Translations under genes and position numbers: made by a program
Notes under the pieces: model-generated
Told to the model about the DNA's origin: nothing
What the model saw: only the letters and a program-made list of their open reading frames with translations
Databases searched by the model: none
In this document: in pieces, positions 18,951 to 29,948 of the stretch
How the letters are laid out: each line of letters begins with the position of its first letter
Position numbering within the stretch: position 1 is the stretch's first letter
NCBI RefSeq assembly: GCF_001510895.1
Contig: NZ_LPWA01000098.1
Coordinates: forward strand, 186,001-250,000
DNA from: Mesorhizobium loti
GTDB lineage: Bacteria > Pseudomonadota > Alphaproteobacteria > Rhizobiales > Rhizobiaceae
Reading direction: 5' to 3'
DNA: 64,000 nucleotides

Positions 18951-20240
18951 TCAGACGGCCCTGCGCAGAGCGTGGAAATAGAAGCCGTCGGTGCCGCTGA
19001 GCGCCGGCGACAGCGAGATGCCGCCAGCGTCGGCGATGCGGGCGGCGCCTTCATGGCCGGGAAAATGACTGTCCCAAAGCCGGCGGTGGTCGATCGGCGC
19101 AAAGTCGCCGTGACGCTCGCGGAAAGCCTGGACCTGCTCGCCATTTTCGGCATCGAACACCGAACAGGTGATGTAGACCAGCAGTCCGCCGGGTTTGACG
19201 AAGGCCTGCGCCGTGTCGAGGATCGCTTGCTGCTCGCCCTTGCGGGCATCGAGCTGTCTGTCGGTCAACCGCCATTTGGCGTCGGGCCGCCGCCGCCAGG
19301 TGCCGCTGCCGGTGCAGGGCGCGTCGATCAGCACGATGTCCATATGGCTGGCCAGCGGCGCGAGTTCCGTAGGCTTGCTGACGATCTGGATGTTGCGGCT
19401 ATGCGCGCGGCGGATGCGCTCGAAGATCGGCGCCAGCCGCACCTTTTCCGCATCATGGGCGAACAGCTGGCCGCGATTGTCCATCTCGGCCGAAAGCGCC
19501 AGCGTCTTGCCCCCGGCGCCGGCGCAATAATCGAGCACCTGCATGCCGGGCGCGGCACCGGCGAGTGCCGCGGCAAGCTGCGAACCCTCGTCCTGCACCT
19601 CGAACCAGCCCTTCTGGAAGGCGGGCTCGGCCTGCACGTTCGGATGCCTGCCGTCGCCGTCGATCGGCGGGATGCGGATGCCGTGCGGCGCGATCGCGGC
19701 AGGTGCCGCATTTGTGCCCTGGAGTTCCGCCAGCATCTTGGCGCGGTCGGACAGCAAGGCATTGACCCTGAGGTCCAGTGGCGGGCGCATGGCGAGCGCC
19801 GCGCCCTCCTCGACCCAGGCATCGCCATAGGCCTGTTCCAGCAGCGGCGTGCACCAGTCCGGAGCGTCGGCCCGCACGGCGGCGGGCGCATCGGCGAGCC
19901 TGCGAGAGGCTGCCGCCGTCAGCTCGTCGGCGCTGAGCAGCGGCGGCGCGAACTTGTCGCCGTCGAGCGCATCGTTGAGCGACTGCGCCGTCTGGCCCCA
20001 TTCGAGCAGCAGCGCGCCGAAGCCGATGGCGCGCGGCGTGTCCTCGTCGAAAAGCCAACCGGCCGAGCGCTTGCGGCGCAGCGCGTCGTAGACGATGTTG
20101 CCGATCGCGGCGCGGTCGCCGCCGCCGGCAAAGCGGTGCGACAGGCCCCAGTCGCGCAAGGCGTCGGCCACCGGCCGGTGGCGCCGGCTAATGTCTTCCA
20201 GAACTTCGATGGCCGCCGCCAGCCTTCCGCCCAATCTCAT
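18951..20240 (-). CDS. RsmB-like rRNA/tRNA cytosine-C5 methyltransferase
   Basis: A 429-residue NOL1/NOP2/Sun-family enzyme. An N-terminal NusB-like helical region (about 1-110) is followed by the SAM-binding core: VLDYCAGAGGKTLALSA, IDAPCTGSGTWRRRPD with one Cys, and LVYITCSVFDAENGEQV with the catalytic Cys. It would methylate C5 of a cytosine in rRNA or tRNA. Length and domain order fit RsmB-type proteins, but the target base cannot be read from sequence. Confidence 0.88.
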   Translation of the reverse strand: MRLGGRLAAAIEVLEDISRRHRPVADALRDWGLSHRFAGGGDRAAIGNIVYDALRRKRSAGWLFDEDTPRAIGFGALLLEWGQTAQSLNDALDGDKFAPPLLSADELTAAASRRLADAPAAVRADAPDWCTPLLEQAYGDAWVEEGAALAMRPPLDLRVNALLSDRAKMLAELQGTNAAPAAIAPHGIRIPPIDGDGRHPNVQAEPAFQKGWFEVQDEGSQLAAALAGAAPGMQVLDYCAGAGGKTLALSAEMDNRGQLFAHDAEKVRLAPIFERIRRAHSRNIQIVSKPTELAPLASHMDIVLIDAPCTGSGTWRRRPDAKWRLTDRQLDARKGEQQAILDTAQAFVKPGGLLVYITCSVFDAENGEQVQAFRERHGDFAPIDHRRLWDSHFPGHEGAARIADAGGISLSPALSGTDGFYFHALRRAV

Positions 20241-20568
20241 TCCTGCTTCCGTCTGTCATTGCTTCGACCCTGCTCTTAGAGCCTTTCTGGCCAGGATTGA
20301 AACAATTCTATTTGGGTTGCCGGCGAAACGCCGTTTTCAGAGCCGGGCGAATTCGCCGAACGATTTTCTCAAAATCGGGCGACGCCATCTAAGAACAAGA
20401 ACAATCGATCATAGTATGAAGAACCTCTAATGTCTTCGACTGGCGCGCGCAAGCAAGCCTGCTGGCTTAACCGCTCTTCTTTCCAAGTCTTTCGGGCAGG
20501 AATACTCTCTCGCCTGTGATTCGCGGCGCGGGAAACGCGGTTTGGCGGATCCCAACGAGGAGAGGGCA
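20241..20568. other. Intergenic region upstream of aqpZ
   Basis: About 330 bp between divergent genes, less GC-rich than its surroundings. It should hold the promoters of both the methyltransferase gene and aqpZ. The aqpZ ribosome binding site GAGGAGAGGG is at 20557-20566. No gene or clear operator is visible. Confidence 0.4.
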
Positions 20569-21246
20569 ATGAAGACTTATCTGGCAGAAGTTCTAGGCAC
20601 GTTTTTGTTGGTGTTCATCGGCACGGCCTCCGTGGTCACGGGCGGTTTCGGCGGCGCGCTGCCGCTCGGCCAGGAAGGCATCGGCCTGGCGTTCGGCATC
20701 GGCCTGATCGCGGCGGCCTATGCGATCGGCCCGATCTCGGGCGCGCATCTCAACCCGGCGGTGACGCTCGGCGTGTTCCTGGCGGGACGGATGCCGGCCA
20801 AGGATGTCGTCCCTTACTGGATCGCGCAGATCATCGGCGCCATCATCGCTTCGCTGGCGCTGTGGATCATCGTCACCGGCCAGGCCGGCGGCCACACCGG
20901 CGGCTTCGGCGCCAATGGCTGGGACGAGGCGAAATGGGGCATGAGCTCGGCCTTCCTGTGGGAGCTGATCGGCACCTTCACCTTCGTCACCGTCATCCTC
21001 GGCGTCACCAACGCCAAGCACACGACGGCCTTTGCCGGCCTGGTCATCGGCCTGACGCTGGCGGGAATTCACTTCGCCATGATCCCGGTCACCGGCACCT
21101 CGGTGAACCCGGCGCGCTCGATCGGCCCGGCGCTGTTTTCAGGTGGCGCTGCGCTCGGCCAGCTGTGGCTGTTCATCGTCGCGCCGCTGGTCGGCGGTGC
21201 GATTGCCGGCGTCGTCGCCAAGGCGGGCATCTTCGAAAAAGACTGA
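20569..21246 (+). CDS. aqpZ: Aquaporin Z (water channel)
   Basis: A 225-residue inner-membrane protein with six predicted helices and the two pore-forming half-helices of the MIP family, HLNPAVTLG and SVNPARSIG. Water-specific features are seen: the His in AGIHFAMIP on helix 5 and the Arg after the second NPA, as in AqpZ rather than glycerol facilitators. Start ATG 20569 follows GAGGAGAGGG. It allows rapid water flow during osmotic change. Monocistronic, with a strong terminator downstream. Confidence 0.93.
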   Translation: MKTYLAEVLGTFLLVFIGTASVVTGGFGGALPLGQEGIGLAFGIGLIAAAYAIGPISGAHLNPAVTLGVFLAGRMPAKDVVPYWIAQIIGAIIASLALWIIVTGQAGGHTGGFGANGWDEAKWGMSSAFLWELIGTFTFVTVILGVTNAKHTTAFAGLVIGLTLAGIHFAMIPVTGTSVNPARSIGPALFSGGAALGQLWLFIVAPLVGGAIAGVVAKAGIFEKD

Positions 21247-21279
21247 GCTTTTGAAGCAATTCCGGACGGAAAACCGCCT

Positions 21280-21382
21280 AAAGTGCGCCGCTGAAACGGG
21301 TTCAGGCGACGCACTTTAAATCTTTGTTTTGATGCATGTCGTTCTCCCAAAACCGCTTCGCACTTTTGGGCGACATGCATTG
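21280..21382 (+). repeat. RIME-like palindromic intergenic repeat, copy 3
   Basis: Same element as at 771-875 and 17552-17656. AAAGTGCG pairs with CGCACTTT, then GCATGTCG with CGACATGC. It lies between aqpZ and the terminator, in the convergent gap to katG. Confidence 0.75.
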
Positions 21383-21414
21383 ACACTTTTCCCGGAATTG
21401 CTTTCGGCAAATGC

Positions 21415-21445
21415 AAAAAGGCGCGGGCGTGACCCGCGCCTTTTT
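21415..21445. terminator. Bidirectional rho-independent terminator between aqpZ and katG
   Basis: AAAAAGGCGCGGG and CCCGCGCCTTTTT form a perfect stem around a short CGTGA loop. A T run follows the stem on either strand, so it can end both aqpZ and katG transcripts, which converge here. Confidence 0.85.
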
Positions 21446-21463
21446 CTTTGAAAGGTCGAGACC

Positions 21464-23754
<2,291 letters not shown>

Positions 23755-23815
23755 CTAGGCCGGCAGGCCGATAAAGACAAATTGCCTTTCCTGTTTTTTC
23801 CGATAGGATTTCCTT

Positions 23816-24724
23816 ATGATTGGTCTCACTGTCAGGCAGATGCTTTATTTCGACGCGTTGGCGCAGACGCTGCATTTCGGCCGCGCCGCGAAGCTTGCCG
23901 GTGTCAGCCAGCCGGCGCTCTCCGCGCAGATCGCCGAGATGGAAGAACGGCTGAACTGTCTTCTGTTCGAGCGCGGCGGCAAGAGCGTGCGGATGACCGA
24001 CGAGGCGCTGGCCCTGCAGCCGCGCATCGAGCGCATCCTCGCCGACATACGTGACGTGGAGACGACTGCCCGGCGCGGCCGTCCCGCCATGGAAGGCCGC
24101 TTCCGGCTTGGCATGATCCCGACGGTCGCGCCCTATCTCCTGCCGCGCGTCCTGCCGGAATTGAAGCGGCACTTCCCGGCCCTGCAGCTCGAACTGCGCG
24201 AGGCGGTGACCGCATCGCTGGTCGAGGACAATGTTTCGGGCAAGCTCGACGCTTTCATCGCCGCCTTGCCGCTCGACCACGCGGGGCTGATCACCGAGGA
24301 GCTTTTCCCGGACCGCTTCTTCCTTGCGGTGCCAGCCGGCGATCCGGCCTTCGCCTCGCCGCCGGTGCCGCCGGAAAGCCCGGCGCTGGAGCGGCTGATG
24401 CTGCTCGAGGAAGGCCATTGCCTGCGCGAGCAGGCTTTAGCCGTCTGCGGCAATGTGCGGCCGGTGGCGATGGCAAGCTATGGCGCCACCAGCCTGACGA
24501 CGCTTCTGCAGATGGTGGCGCATGGGCTGGGCGTGACGCTGGTGCCGGAAATGGCCGCAAGCGCCGCCGGCGTCATGCCCGACTTGAGGATCGTGCCGTT
24601 CCAGGAGCCGATGCCGCAGCGCATGATCTGCATGGCCTGGCGACGCAACAAGGTGCGCCAGGACGAATGCGCGGAACTGGCAAAGATCATTCGGGGGCTG
24701 GATGCGGCGGTGCTGGCGAGTTGA
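23816..24724 (+). CDS. oxyR: OxyR, LysR-family hydrogen peroxide sensor
   Basis: A 302-residue regulator. The N-terminal winged helix (LHFGRAAKLAGVSQPALSAQ) is followed by the effector domain. GHCLREQALAVCG carries two cysteines nine residues apart, matching the peroxide-sensing pair of OxyR. It lies divergent from katG with 139 bp between the start codons. In the family, oxidation forms a disulfide between the two cysteines and switches on katG. The two Cys plus the neighbour make the call firm. Confidence 0.9.
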   Translation: MIGLTVRQMLYFDALAQTLHFGRAAKLAGVSQPALSAQIAEMEERLNCLLFERGGKSVRMTDEALALQPRIERILADIRDVETTARRGRPAMEGRFRLGMIPTVAPYLLPRVLPELKRHFPALQLELREAVTASLVEDNVSGKLDAFIAALPLDHAGLITEELFPDRFFLAVPAGDPAFASPPVPPESPALERLMLLEEGHCLREQALAVCGNVRPVAMASYGATSLTTLLQMVAHGLGVTLVPEMAASAAGVMPDLRIVPFQEPMPQRMICMAWRRNKVRQDECAELAKIIRGLDAAVLAS

Positions 24725-24760
24725 CGCCGGCTTCCACGCTCGCCAGCTTCGCCAAAGCTT

Positions 24761-25864
24761 TCACGGCACAAATATCAGAAATACGTATGTAAAAAACACC
24801 ACAATATGAACCATGCCCGTCAAGAATGTGGTTCTTTCGGTGCTAAAGCTTACGCTGCATATGAAAAGCGCCAAAGTCAAAAGTACCGCGTCGGCTGCCG
24901 GAAGCCCGAGAGTCAATCCCCTGTCCGTCAGCAGGCTGGCGGCCGCGACGGCCGGTATTGTCAAACCAATCGTGGCGCAAGCCGAACCCATCGCAACGTT
25001 CAAGCCGCGCTGCAGCTCGTTGTTGAGCGAAGCGCGAACCGCCGAAATGGCCTCCGGCATCAAAACCAGCCCCGCGATCATCGCCCCCACGATACTATCA
25101 GCCTGGGTCACCTGGTAGGCAACGAGCGTATTCTCGACACTCGCAGCGACCTGCTCGGCGAGCATGACAATTCCGACTAGCCCGCTCAACAGCAGCAGGA
25201 CGCCGACAGAAATGCTTTCGTGAGAAGCACTTTGCATCGAAGCGTCATGTGCCTGTCCTTGGACGAAGTCTTCTCGGTGCCGAACGGTCTGGGCGAACAC
25301 GAAACTTGCATAGAGCAGCACTGAAAGGACGCTTACAAAACCAAGCTGAGCTGCCGAAAACGTGCCGGGACCCGTGGCTTGAGTGTAGGTCGGGAGAATA
25401 AGCGTCATGACGGTCAGCGCGACCAGAACCGACAGGTATGCGCTGGTCCCTTGTCGAAGGATCGCCTGTTTGCGATGACGCCAGCCGCCAAGCGTGAGAC
25501 ATGTGCCGACAACGCCGGTAGAGGTAATCATCACCGTCGAGAAAACGGACTCACGCGCCAGCGTCGGGTTGTTCTCTCCATGCAGCATCATGGAAACGAT
25601 GATCGACACTTCGATAGCCGTCACGGCAAAGGTCAGCACCAATGTTCCGTACGGCTCCCCTACGCGCCGGGCCACCGCTTCGGCATGGTCGAGCACCACG
25701 AAAATGGTGATGAACATGATCGCGCTCGAAAGCGCTCCAACGAGAATCCTGACGTTCAGCGAACCTTCGTCCACCGAAAGGCCGCTGGCTCTGACCGCGA
25801 TAGCCATCACCAGGGCAGCCAGCGGCATCGCGTAGGAAATCACCGACCGTCCGAATCCAGTCAT
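24761..25864 (-). CDS. chaA: ChaA-type calcium (sodium)/proton antiporter
   Basis: A 367-residue inner-membrane protein with about ten to eleven hydrophobic segments. It has two inverted alpha repeats of the CaCA family: GEPYGTLVLTFAVTAIEVSII near residue 70, and AMIAGLVLMPEAISAVRA with GSACATIGLTIPAV in the second half. The acidic residues of these repeats bind the cation. Members export calcium or sodium in exchange for protons. It is convergent with oxyR and shows no obvious operon link. Confidence 0.85.
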   Translation of the reverse strand: MTGFGRSVISYAMPLAALVMAIAVRASGLSVDEGSLNVRILVGALSSAIMFITIFVVLDHAEAVARRVGEPYGTLVLTFAVTAIEVSIIVSMMLHGENNPTLARESVFSTVMITSTGVVGTCLTLGGWRHRKQAILRQGTSAYLSVLVALTVMTLILPTYTQATGPGTFSAAQLGFVSVLSVLLYASFVFAQTVRHREDFVQGQAHDASMQSASHESISVGVLLLLSGLVGIVMLAEQVAASVENTLVAYQVTQADSIVGAMIAGLVLMPEAISAVRASLNNELQRGLNVAMGSACATIGLTIPAVAAASLLTDRGLTLGLPAADAVLLTLALFICSVSFSTERTTFLTGMVHIVVFFTYVFLIFVP

Positions 25865-26005
25865 TCAAGCCCCATGCGTTTCCGCGAACTTAGCGGAAAA
25901 GCCTATGGGACGCACCTTAGCCAATATCGGTGCGAAGCGGGCAAGCCCTCCGCCCGGCGTTCGACTTCTTCAAGCGACGCCTACCTCGCGCCAGCAGTAG
26001 CGGGT

Positions 26006-26810
26006 TCAAAGAACCCGCGACAGGAATTCGCGCGTGCGCGGCGATTGCGGATCGGCGATCATCTGGCGCGGCGCGCCGCGCTCGACGATCACGCCGCCAT
26101 CCATGAACACGAGCTGGTCGCCGATCTCGCGGGCAAAGCCGATCTCGTGCGTGACGACGACCATGGTCATGCCGCTCTCGGCGAGATCGCGCATGACCTG
26201 CAGGACCTCGCCGACAAGCTCTGGATCGAGCGCCGAGGTCGGCTCGTCGAAGAGCAGCACCTTCGGCTTCATCGCCATGGCGCGGGCGATCGCCACGCGC
26301 TGCTGCTGGCCTCCGGACAGCTCGCGCGGATAGCGGTCGACCTTGTCGAGCAGGCCGACGCGCTTGAGCAGCACTCGCTTCCGCCTTCGCCTGGTCGGGT
26401 GCAATGCGGCGCACCTGCGTCGGCGCCTCGATGAGGTTCTCCATCACGGTCATGTGCGAGAACAGATTGAAGGACTGGAACAGCATGCCGATCTCGGCGC
26501 GCCGCTGGCAAAGCAGATCGTCCTTGACCTCGTAGAGCTTGTCGTCCCTGAGGTCGTAGCCGACGAACTGGCTGTCGACGAGCAGGAGCCCGCCGGTGAT
26601 CTTCTCGAGATGGTTGATGCAGCGCAGGAAGGTGCTCTTGCCTGAGCCAGACGGGCCGATGATGCAGGCAACCGAGCCTGCCGGCACATCGAGATCGATG
26701 CCTTGGAGCACTTCGAGCTGACCGTAGGATTTGCGCACGCCGCGCGCGAACACCATGGAGTCGGCGGGCACGCCGAAACGGGCGCGGTTTTCGGACTTCA
26801 CGTCGCTCAT
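26006..26810 (-). CDS. Polar amino-acid-type ABC transporter ATP-binding protein, with a frameshift
   Basis: About 267 residues over two frames. The first part has Walker [18 protein letters not shown] and the Q-loop [18 protein letters not shown]. After a frame change near 26370-26377 come the signature [16 protein letters not shown], Walker [16 protein letters not shown] and the H-loop [13 protein letters not shown], ending in FLSRVL. Together they form a complete GlnQ/HisP-type ATPase. Start ATG 26810 overlaps the permease stop by four bases. It powers the importer encoded by this gene, the permease at 26807-27748 and the binding protein at 27900-28757. Confidence 0.9.
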
Positions 26811-27748
26811 CGGGCGATGCCACGCAGGCTGACGGCGTTGCGCAGCGCGCGCATCGTCAGCGGGTCGCGGCGCGTGTCGCTGCGGCCGAAATGGCGCTCC
26901 AGGAAATGCTGGCCGACCGACATGATGCTGACCACCGCGAGGTACCAGAACGCCACCACGATCAGGAGCGGGATCGTCTCGAAGGTGCGTGCGTAGATGC
27001 TCTGGGCCGAATAGAACAGATCGTCGACCGCGATGAAGGTCACCAGCGACGTCATCTTGAGCAGGTTGATGGCCTCGTTGCCGGTCGGCGGCAGCACGAA
27101 GCGCATGGCCTGCGGCAGCGTGATGCGCTTCAGGATCATGCGGTAGGGCATGCCGAGCGCGCTTGCCGCCTCCGCCTGGCCGGACGGCACCGATTTGATG
27201 CCGGCGCGGATGATCTCGGCCATATAGCCCGCCTCGCAGAGCGAAAGCGCGACGACGGCCGAGAAGAACGGCGTCATGAAATCGTTGGTGCGGGCGGAGA
27301 AGATCGTGCCGAGGAACGGCAAGGTCAGCGAGACCTCGCGCACCAGCAGCGACAGGTTGAACCAGAAGATCAGCTGGATCAGCGCCGGCACGCCGCGGAA
27401 GAACCAGACATAGACGCCGGCGAAGCCGCGCAGCACCGGGCTCGGTGACACGCGCATGATGGCGATGACGGTGCCGATGATGATCGCCAGCGCCATGATC
27501 ACCACCGTCAGGATCAAGGTGTTGGCGAGGCCGCGCATGATCGAGGGATGGAAGAGGTAGCCCGCGGCCGTATCCCAGGCGAAAGCCGGATTGCTGGCGA
27601 AGGCCCGGACGATGAGGAAGGCAATCAGCAAGGCGAACGCCGTACCGACCCAGATGCCATAGCGGCGCTGCGGCACGACAGAGAGCCGAGCCACCGCGGC
27701 GGCGGCGCCCTGCTCGACGCTCATCTCGGTCGGGTGGGCCACGCCCAT
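26807..27748 (-). CDS. Amino-acid-type ABC transporter permease
   Basis: A 313-residue inner-membrane permease of the His/Glu/Gln/Arg/opine family. A long cytoplasmic N-terminus precedes about six helices. The EAA loop is EAASALGMPYRMILKRITLPQAMR, which docks on the ATPase. Only one permease gene is present, so it probably forms a homodimer. Its stop overlaps the ATPase start by four bases. The gap of about 150 bp to the binding-protein gene holds a small palindrome. Confidence 0.9.
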   Translation of the reverse strand: MGVAHPTEMSVEQGAAAAVARLSVVPQRRYGIWVGTAFALLIAFLIVRAFASNPAFAWDTAAGYLFHPSIMRGLANTLILTVVIMALAIIIGTVIAIMRVSPSPVLRGFAGVYVWFFRGVPALIQLIFWFNLSLLVREVSLTLPFLGTIFSARTNDFMTPFFSAVVALSLCEAGYMAEIIRAGIKSVPSGQAEAASALGMPYRMILKRITLPQAMRFVLPPTGNEAINLLKMTSLVTFIAVDDLFYSAQSIYARTFETIPLLIVVAFWYLAVVSIMSVGQHFLERHFGRSDTRRDPLTMRALRNAVSLRGIAR

Positions 27749-27866
27749 CGCTCAACTCCTGATCCTGTCAGGCATCCGGTCGGCCGGACGCCATGTCCCG
27801 TTCAAAACGCCCGCGCGCCCTGTCGGGCGCGCAAACACTTTGTGCTGATTTTGCGCATGATCCTTT

Positions 27867-27890
27867 CCGAAAATCGATTCCGATTCTCGG
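27867..27890. repeat. Small palindrome between binding-protein and permease genes
   Basis: CCGAAAATCG-ATT-C-GATTCTCGG type hairpin with one mismatch, preceded by GCGCATGATCCTTTC. Similar short palindromes are scattered between genes in rhizobia. Here it may also reduce readthrough from the highly expressed binding-protein gene. Confidence 0.4.
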
Positions 27891-27899
27891 AGCGGAGCG

Positions 27900-28757
27900 C
27901 TAGTCGGCGCGCAGCGCATCCATGCTGTTGACGAAATAGGGTTCCTTGATCGCGTAAGCGCCCATGCCGTATTTCTCGAGAACGGCTTTGTAGCTGCCGT
28001 TCTTGAACAGTTCCGCGAGCGCCGCGACCATCATATCGGCGGTGCCCTTGTCGTCCTTGGCGATGGCGAGACCCAGCGGCGCGACGTCATAGAGAGTGGG
28101 CAGGACGATGAGCTGGCCCTTGCTGGTCACCTCGAAGTAGCTCGATGCGGTGGCATCGTCCATGCGGGCATCGACGCGGTCGGAGAGCACCGCCTGGACG
28201 ATGTCGGTCGAGGAGTTGAAGACCGACTTCTCGATCGCCGCCTGGCCCTTGTCGGTGCATTCCTTGCTCAGCTTGTCGACCAGGAAGTCCGACGCGCTGC
28301 CGGCCGAGACACCGATGCGCTTGCCGCAAAGCGGCGTCTCGCCGCTGAAGCTCGCCTTCTTGTCCGGCGAGGTCGAGACGGCAAGGCCCGCTTTGAGGAA
28401 CATGACGAAGTCGACCTGCTTCAGTCGCTCGGGCGTGGCCGAAAAGGTCTCCCAGGCGATCTTGAAGCGGCCGGCCGCCAGGCCGGGGATCATCGACGGG
28501 AACGGCGTGCGCTGGACGTCGAGCTTGGCGCCGGCCAGCTTGGCGACCTCGCCGGCAAGCTCGATGATGATGCCGGTCTGCTTGCCGTCGGCATCGAGAT
28601 ACTCGAACGGCGCGTAGTCCAGCGTGTTGGCCACGGCGAGCGTTCCGCTCTGCTGGACCTCCGCCGATTTCGGGATTTCGGCTGCTTTCGAAAAACCGCT
28701 CCAGGCCGTGGCAAATGCCGCCACCGCCAGGCTGGCCATGCGCAGATATGTTCTCAT
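27900..28757 (-). CDS. Periplasmic solute-binding protein, family 3
   Basis: A 285-residue protein with a signal peptide (MRTYLRMASLAVAAFATAWS, cleavage near AAE). The mature part has the family-3 fold: LAVANTLDYAPFEYLDADGK at the start, GFKIA-like GRFKIAWETFSATPERLKQVDFV, and GKRIGVSAGSASDFLVDKLS before the second lobe. Such proteins bind polar amino acids, opines or related small molecules and deliver them to the permease. The ligand cannot be told from sequence. Linked genes suggest it may not be a common amino acid. Confidence 0.9.
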   Translation of the reverse strand: MRTYLRMASLAVAAFATAWSGFSKAAEIPKSAEVQQSGTLAVANTLDYAPFEYLDADGKQTGIIIELAGEVAKLAGAKLDVQRTPFPSMIPGLAAGRFKIAWETFSATPERLKQVDFVMFLKAGLAVSTSPDKKASFSGETPLCGKRIGVSAGSASDFLVDKLSKECTDKGQAAIEKSVFNSSTDIVQAVLSDRVDARMDDATASSYFEVTSKGQLIVLPTLYDVAPLGLAIAKDDKGTADMMVAALAELFKNGSYKAVLEKYGMGAYAIKEPYFVNSMDALRAD

Positions 28758-28844
28758 CGTCGTTCCCCTTTTTGTTTTTTCGGTGATTGCGGTTTCTCAA
28801 TCGCCTTGGCGCTGCCCTGCGGGCCGGCGCCGAGGCGATTCGCT

Positions 28845-29855
28845 TTACGCGCTCGCCGTCTCCGCAGCCTTCTTCTTGCGGTAGTGGTAGTTCTTGTCGA
28901 TGCGCTCCATCAGGTAGTCGCCATAGAGCACCGGCTCGTATTTCGGCTTGGCGCCGGCCGGCACGCAGACGGGCAACGCCTCGATCGTTTCGTCCATCGA
29001 CGGGTCGAAGAAGAAGGGCTGCGAATAACGCTCGCGGCCGGACCGGTTGATCACGCGATGCGGCGTCGAGACGAACTGGTCGTTCGACCAGCGCGCCAGG
29101 ATGTCGCCGACATTCATGACGAAGGAATCCGGGATCGGCGGCGCCGGCACCCATTCGCCTGCCTTGTTCTTGACCTCGAGGCCACCGACATCGTCCTGCG
29201 CCAGCAAGGTGATGAAGCCGTAATCGGTGTGCGGCGCCGAGCCGAACAGCCCCTCTTCCTGCGGCTGCGTCGGGTAGTGCAGCAGCCTGAGGAACGTGGT
29301 CGGCTGCTCGAAATAGCGGTCGAGGCTGCCGGCAGGCAGGCCGAGCGACAGCGCGATGGCGCCGACCATCTTGCGGGCCAGCGTCCCCATCTCGTCGACA
29401 TAGCGTTCGATCGTTTCCCTGAAGCCTTCGAGCGACTCGTCCGGCCATTGGTTGGGGCCCTGCAGCGGCTTTTCGGCGAGAGCCCGCGGATCGTCGGCGC
29501 CGACCTCATGCATGAAGAAGATCGATTCGCTCTGGTTCGGCTTGCTGACGGTCGCGACCGAAGAGGTGACGATGGTCGACCCTGCAAAGGGCAGGTAGCC
29601 GCGGAAATTCCTGTCGATCTTCAGCTTGAGCTTCTCTTCTTCCGGCAGGCCGAAGAAGCGCTTGCTCGCCTCGCGCACGGCCTCGACATCGGCGCGCGGG
29701 ATCGGATGGCCGACGACATAGAGGAAACCGATCGTCTCGAGATAGCGGCGCAGCGTCGCCGCGGTCGCCCGGATCGCGCCCTGGTCGGTGCCGTAAAGAG
29801 CCGACACGTCGAGGATCGGAATTTCGGAAAAGTCGCCGCGCTCTTGTTCGTCCAT
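28845..29855 (-). CDS. 2-oxoglutarate/Fe(II)-dependent oxygenase (isopenicillin N synthase family)
   Basis: A 336-residue enzyme. The N-terminal DIOX_N domain shows IPILDVSALYG and ETIGFLYVVGHPIP. The Fe(II) ligands are His and Asp in GSAPHTDYGFITLL and His in VSTPHRVINRSGRERYS, whose Arg-x-Ser binds 2-oxoglutarate. All key residues are present. Start ATG 29855 is preceded by AAGAAC but no strong binding site. It is transcribed toward the ABC transporter genes and is divergent from a nucleoside hydrolase gene, so it may act on an imported nucleoside, base or related compound. That substrate is my inference. Confidence 0.85.
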   Translation of the reverse strand: MDEQERGDFSEIPILDVSALYGTDQGAIRATAATLRRYLETIGFLYVVGHPIPRADVEAVREASKRFFGLPEEEKLKLKIDRNFRGYLPFAGSTIVTSSVATVSKPNQSESIFFMHEVGADDPRALAEKPLQGPNQWPDESLEGFRETIERYVDEMGTLARKMVGAIALSLGLPAGSLDRYFEQPTTFLRLLHYPTQPQEEGLFGSAPHTDYGFITLLAQDDVGGLEVKNKAGEWVPAPPIPDSFVMNVGDILARWSNDQFVSTPHRVINRSGRERYSQPFFFDPSMDETIEALPVCVPAGAKPKYEPVLYGDYLMERIDKNYHYRKKKAAETASA

Positions 29856-29883
29856 TTTCGAAGAACCCTGTCTTGAACATAAG

Positions 29884-29897
29884 ATACAGTACTGTAT
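29884..29897. promoter_or_regulatory. Perfect palindrome in the divergent promoter region (operator candidate)
   Basis: ATACAGTACTGTAT is a 14-bp perfect palindrome in the 93 bp between the oxygenase and nucleoside hydrolase starts. Size and symmetry fit a TetR-family operator, and a TetR gene lies downstream at 31063. Confidence 0.55.
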
Positions 29898-29948
29898 TTC
29901 TACACATCCGAACGGGCTCATCAATAGGCATTCGAAGGCAGGCACGAC

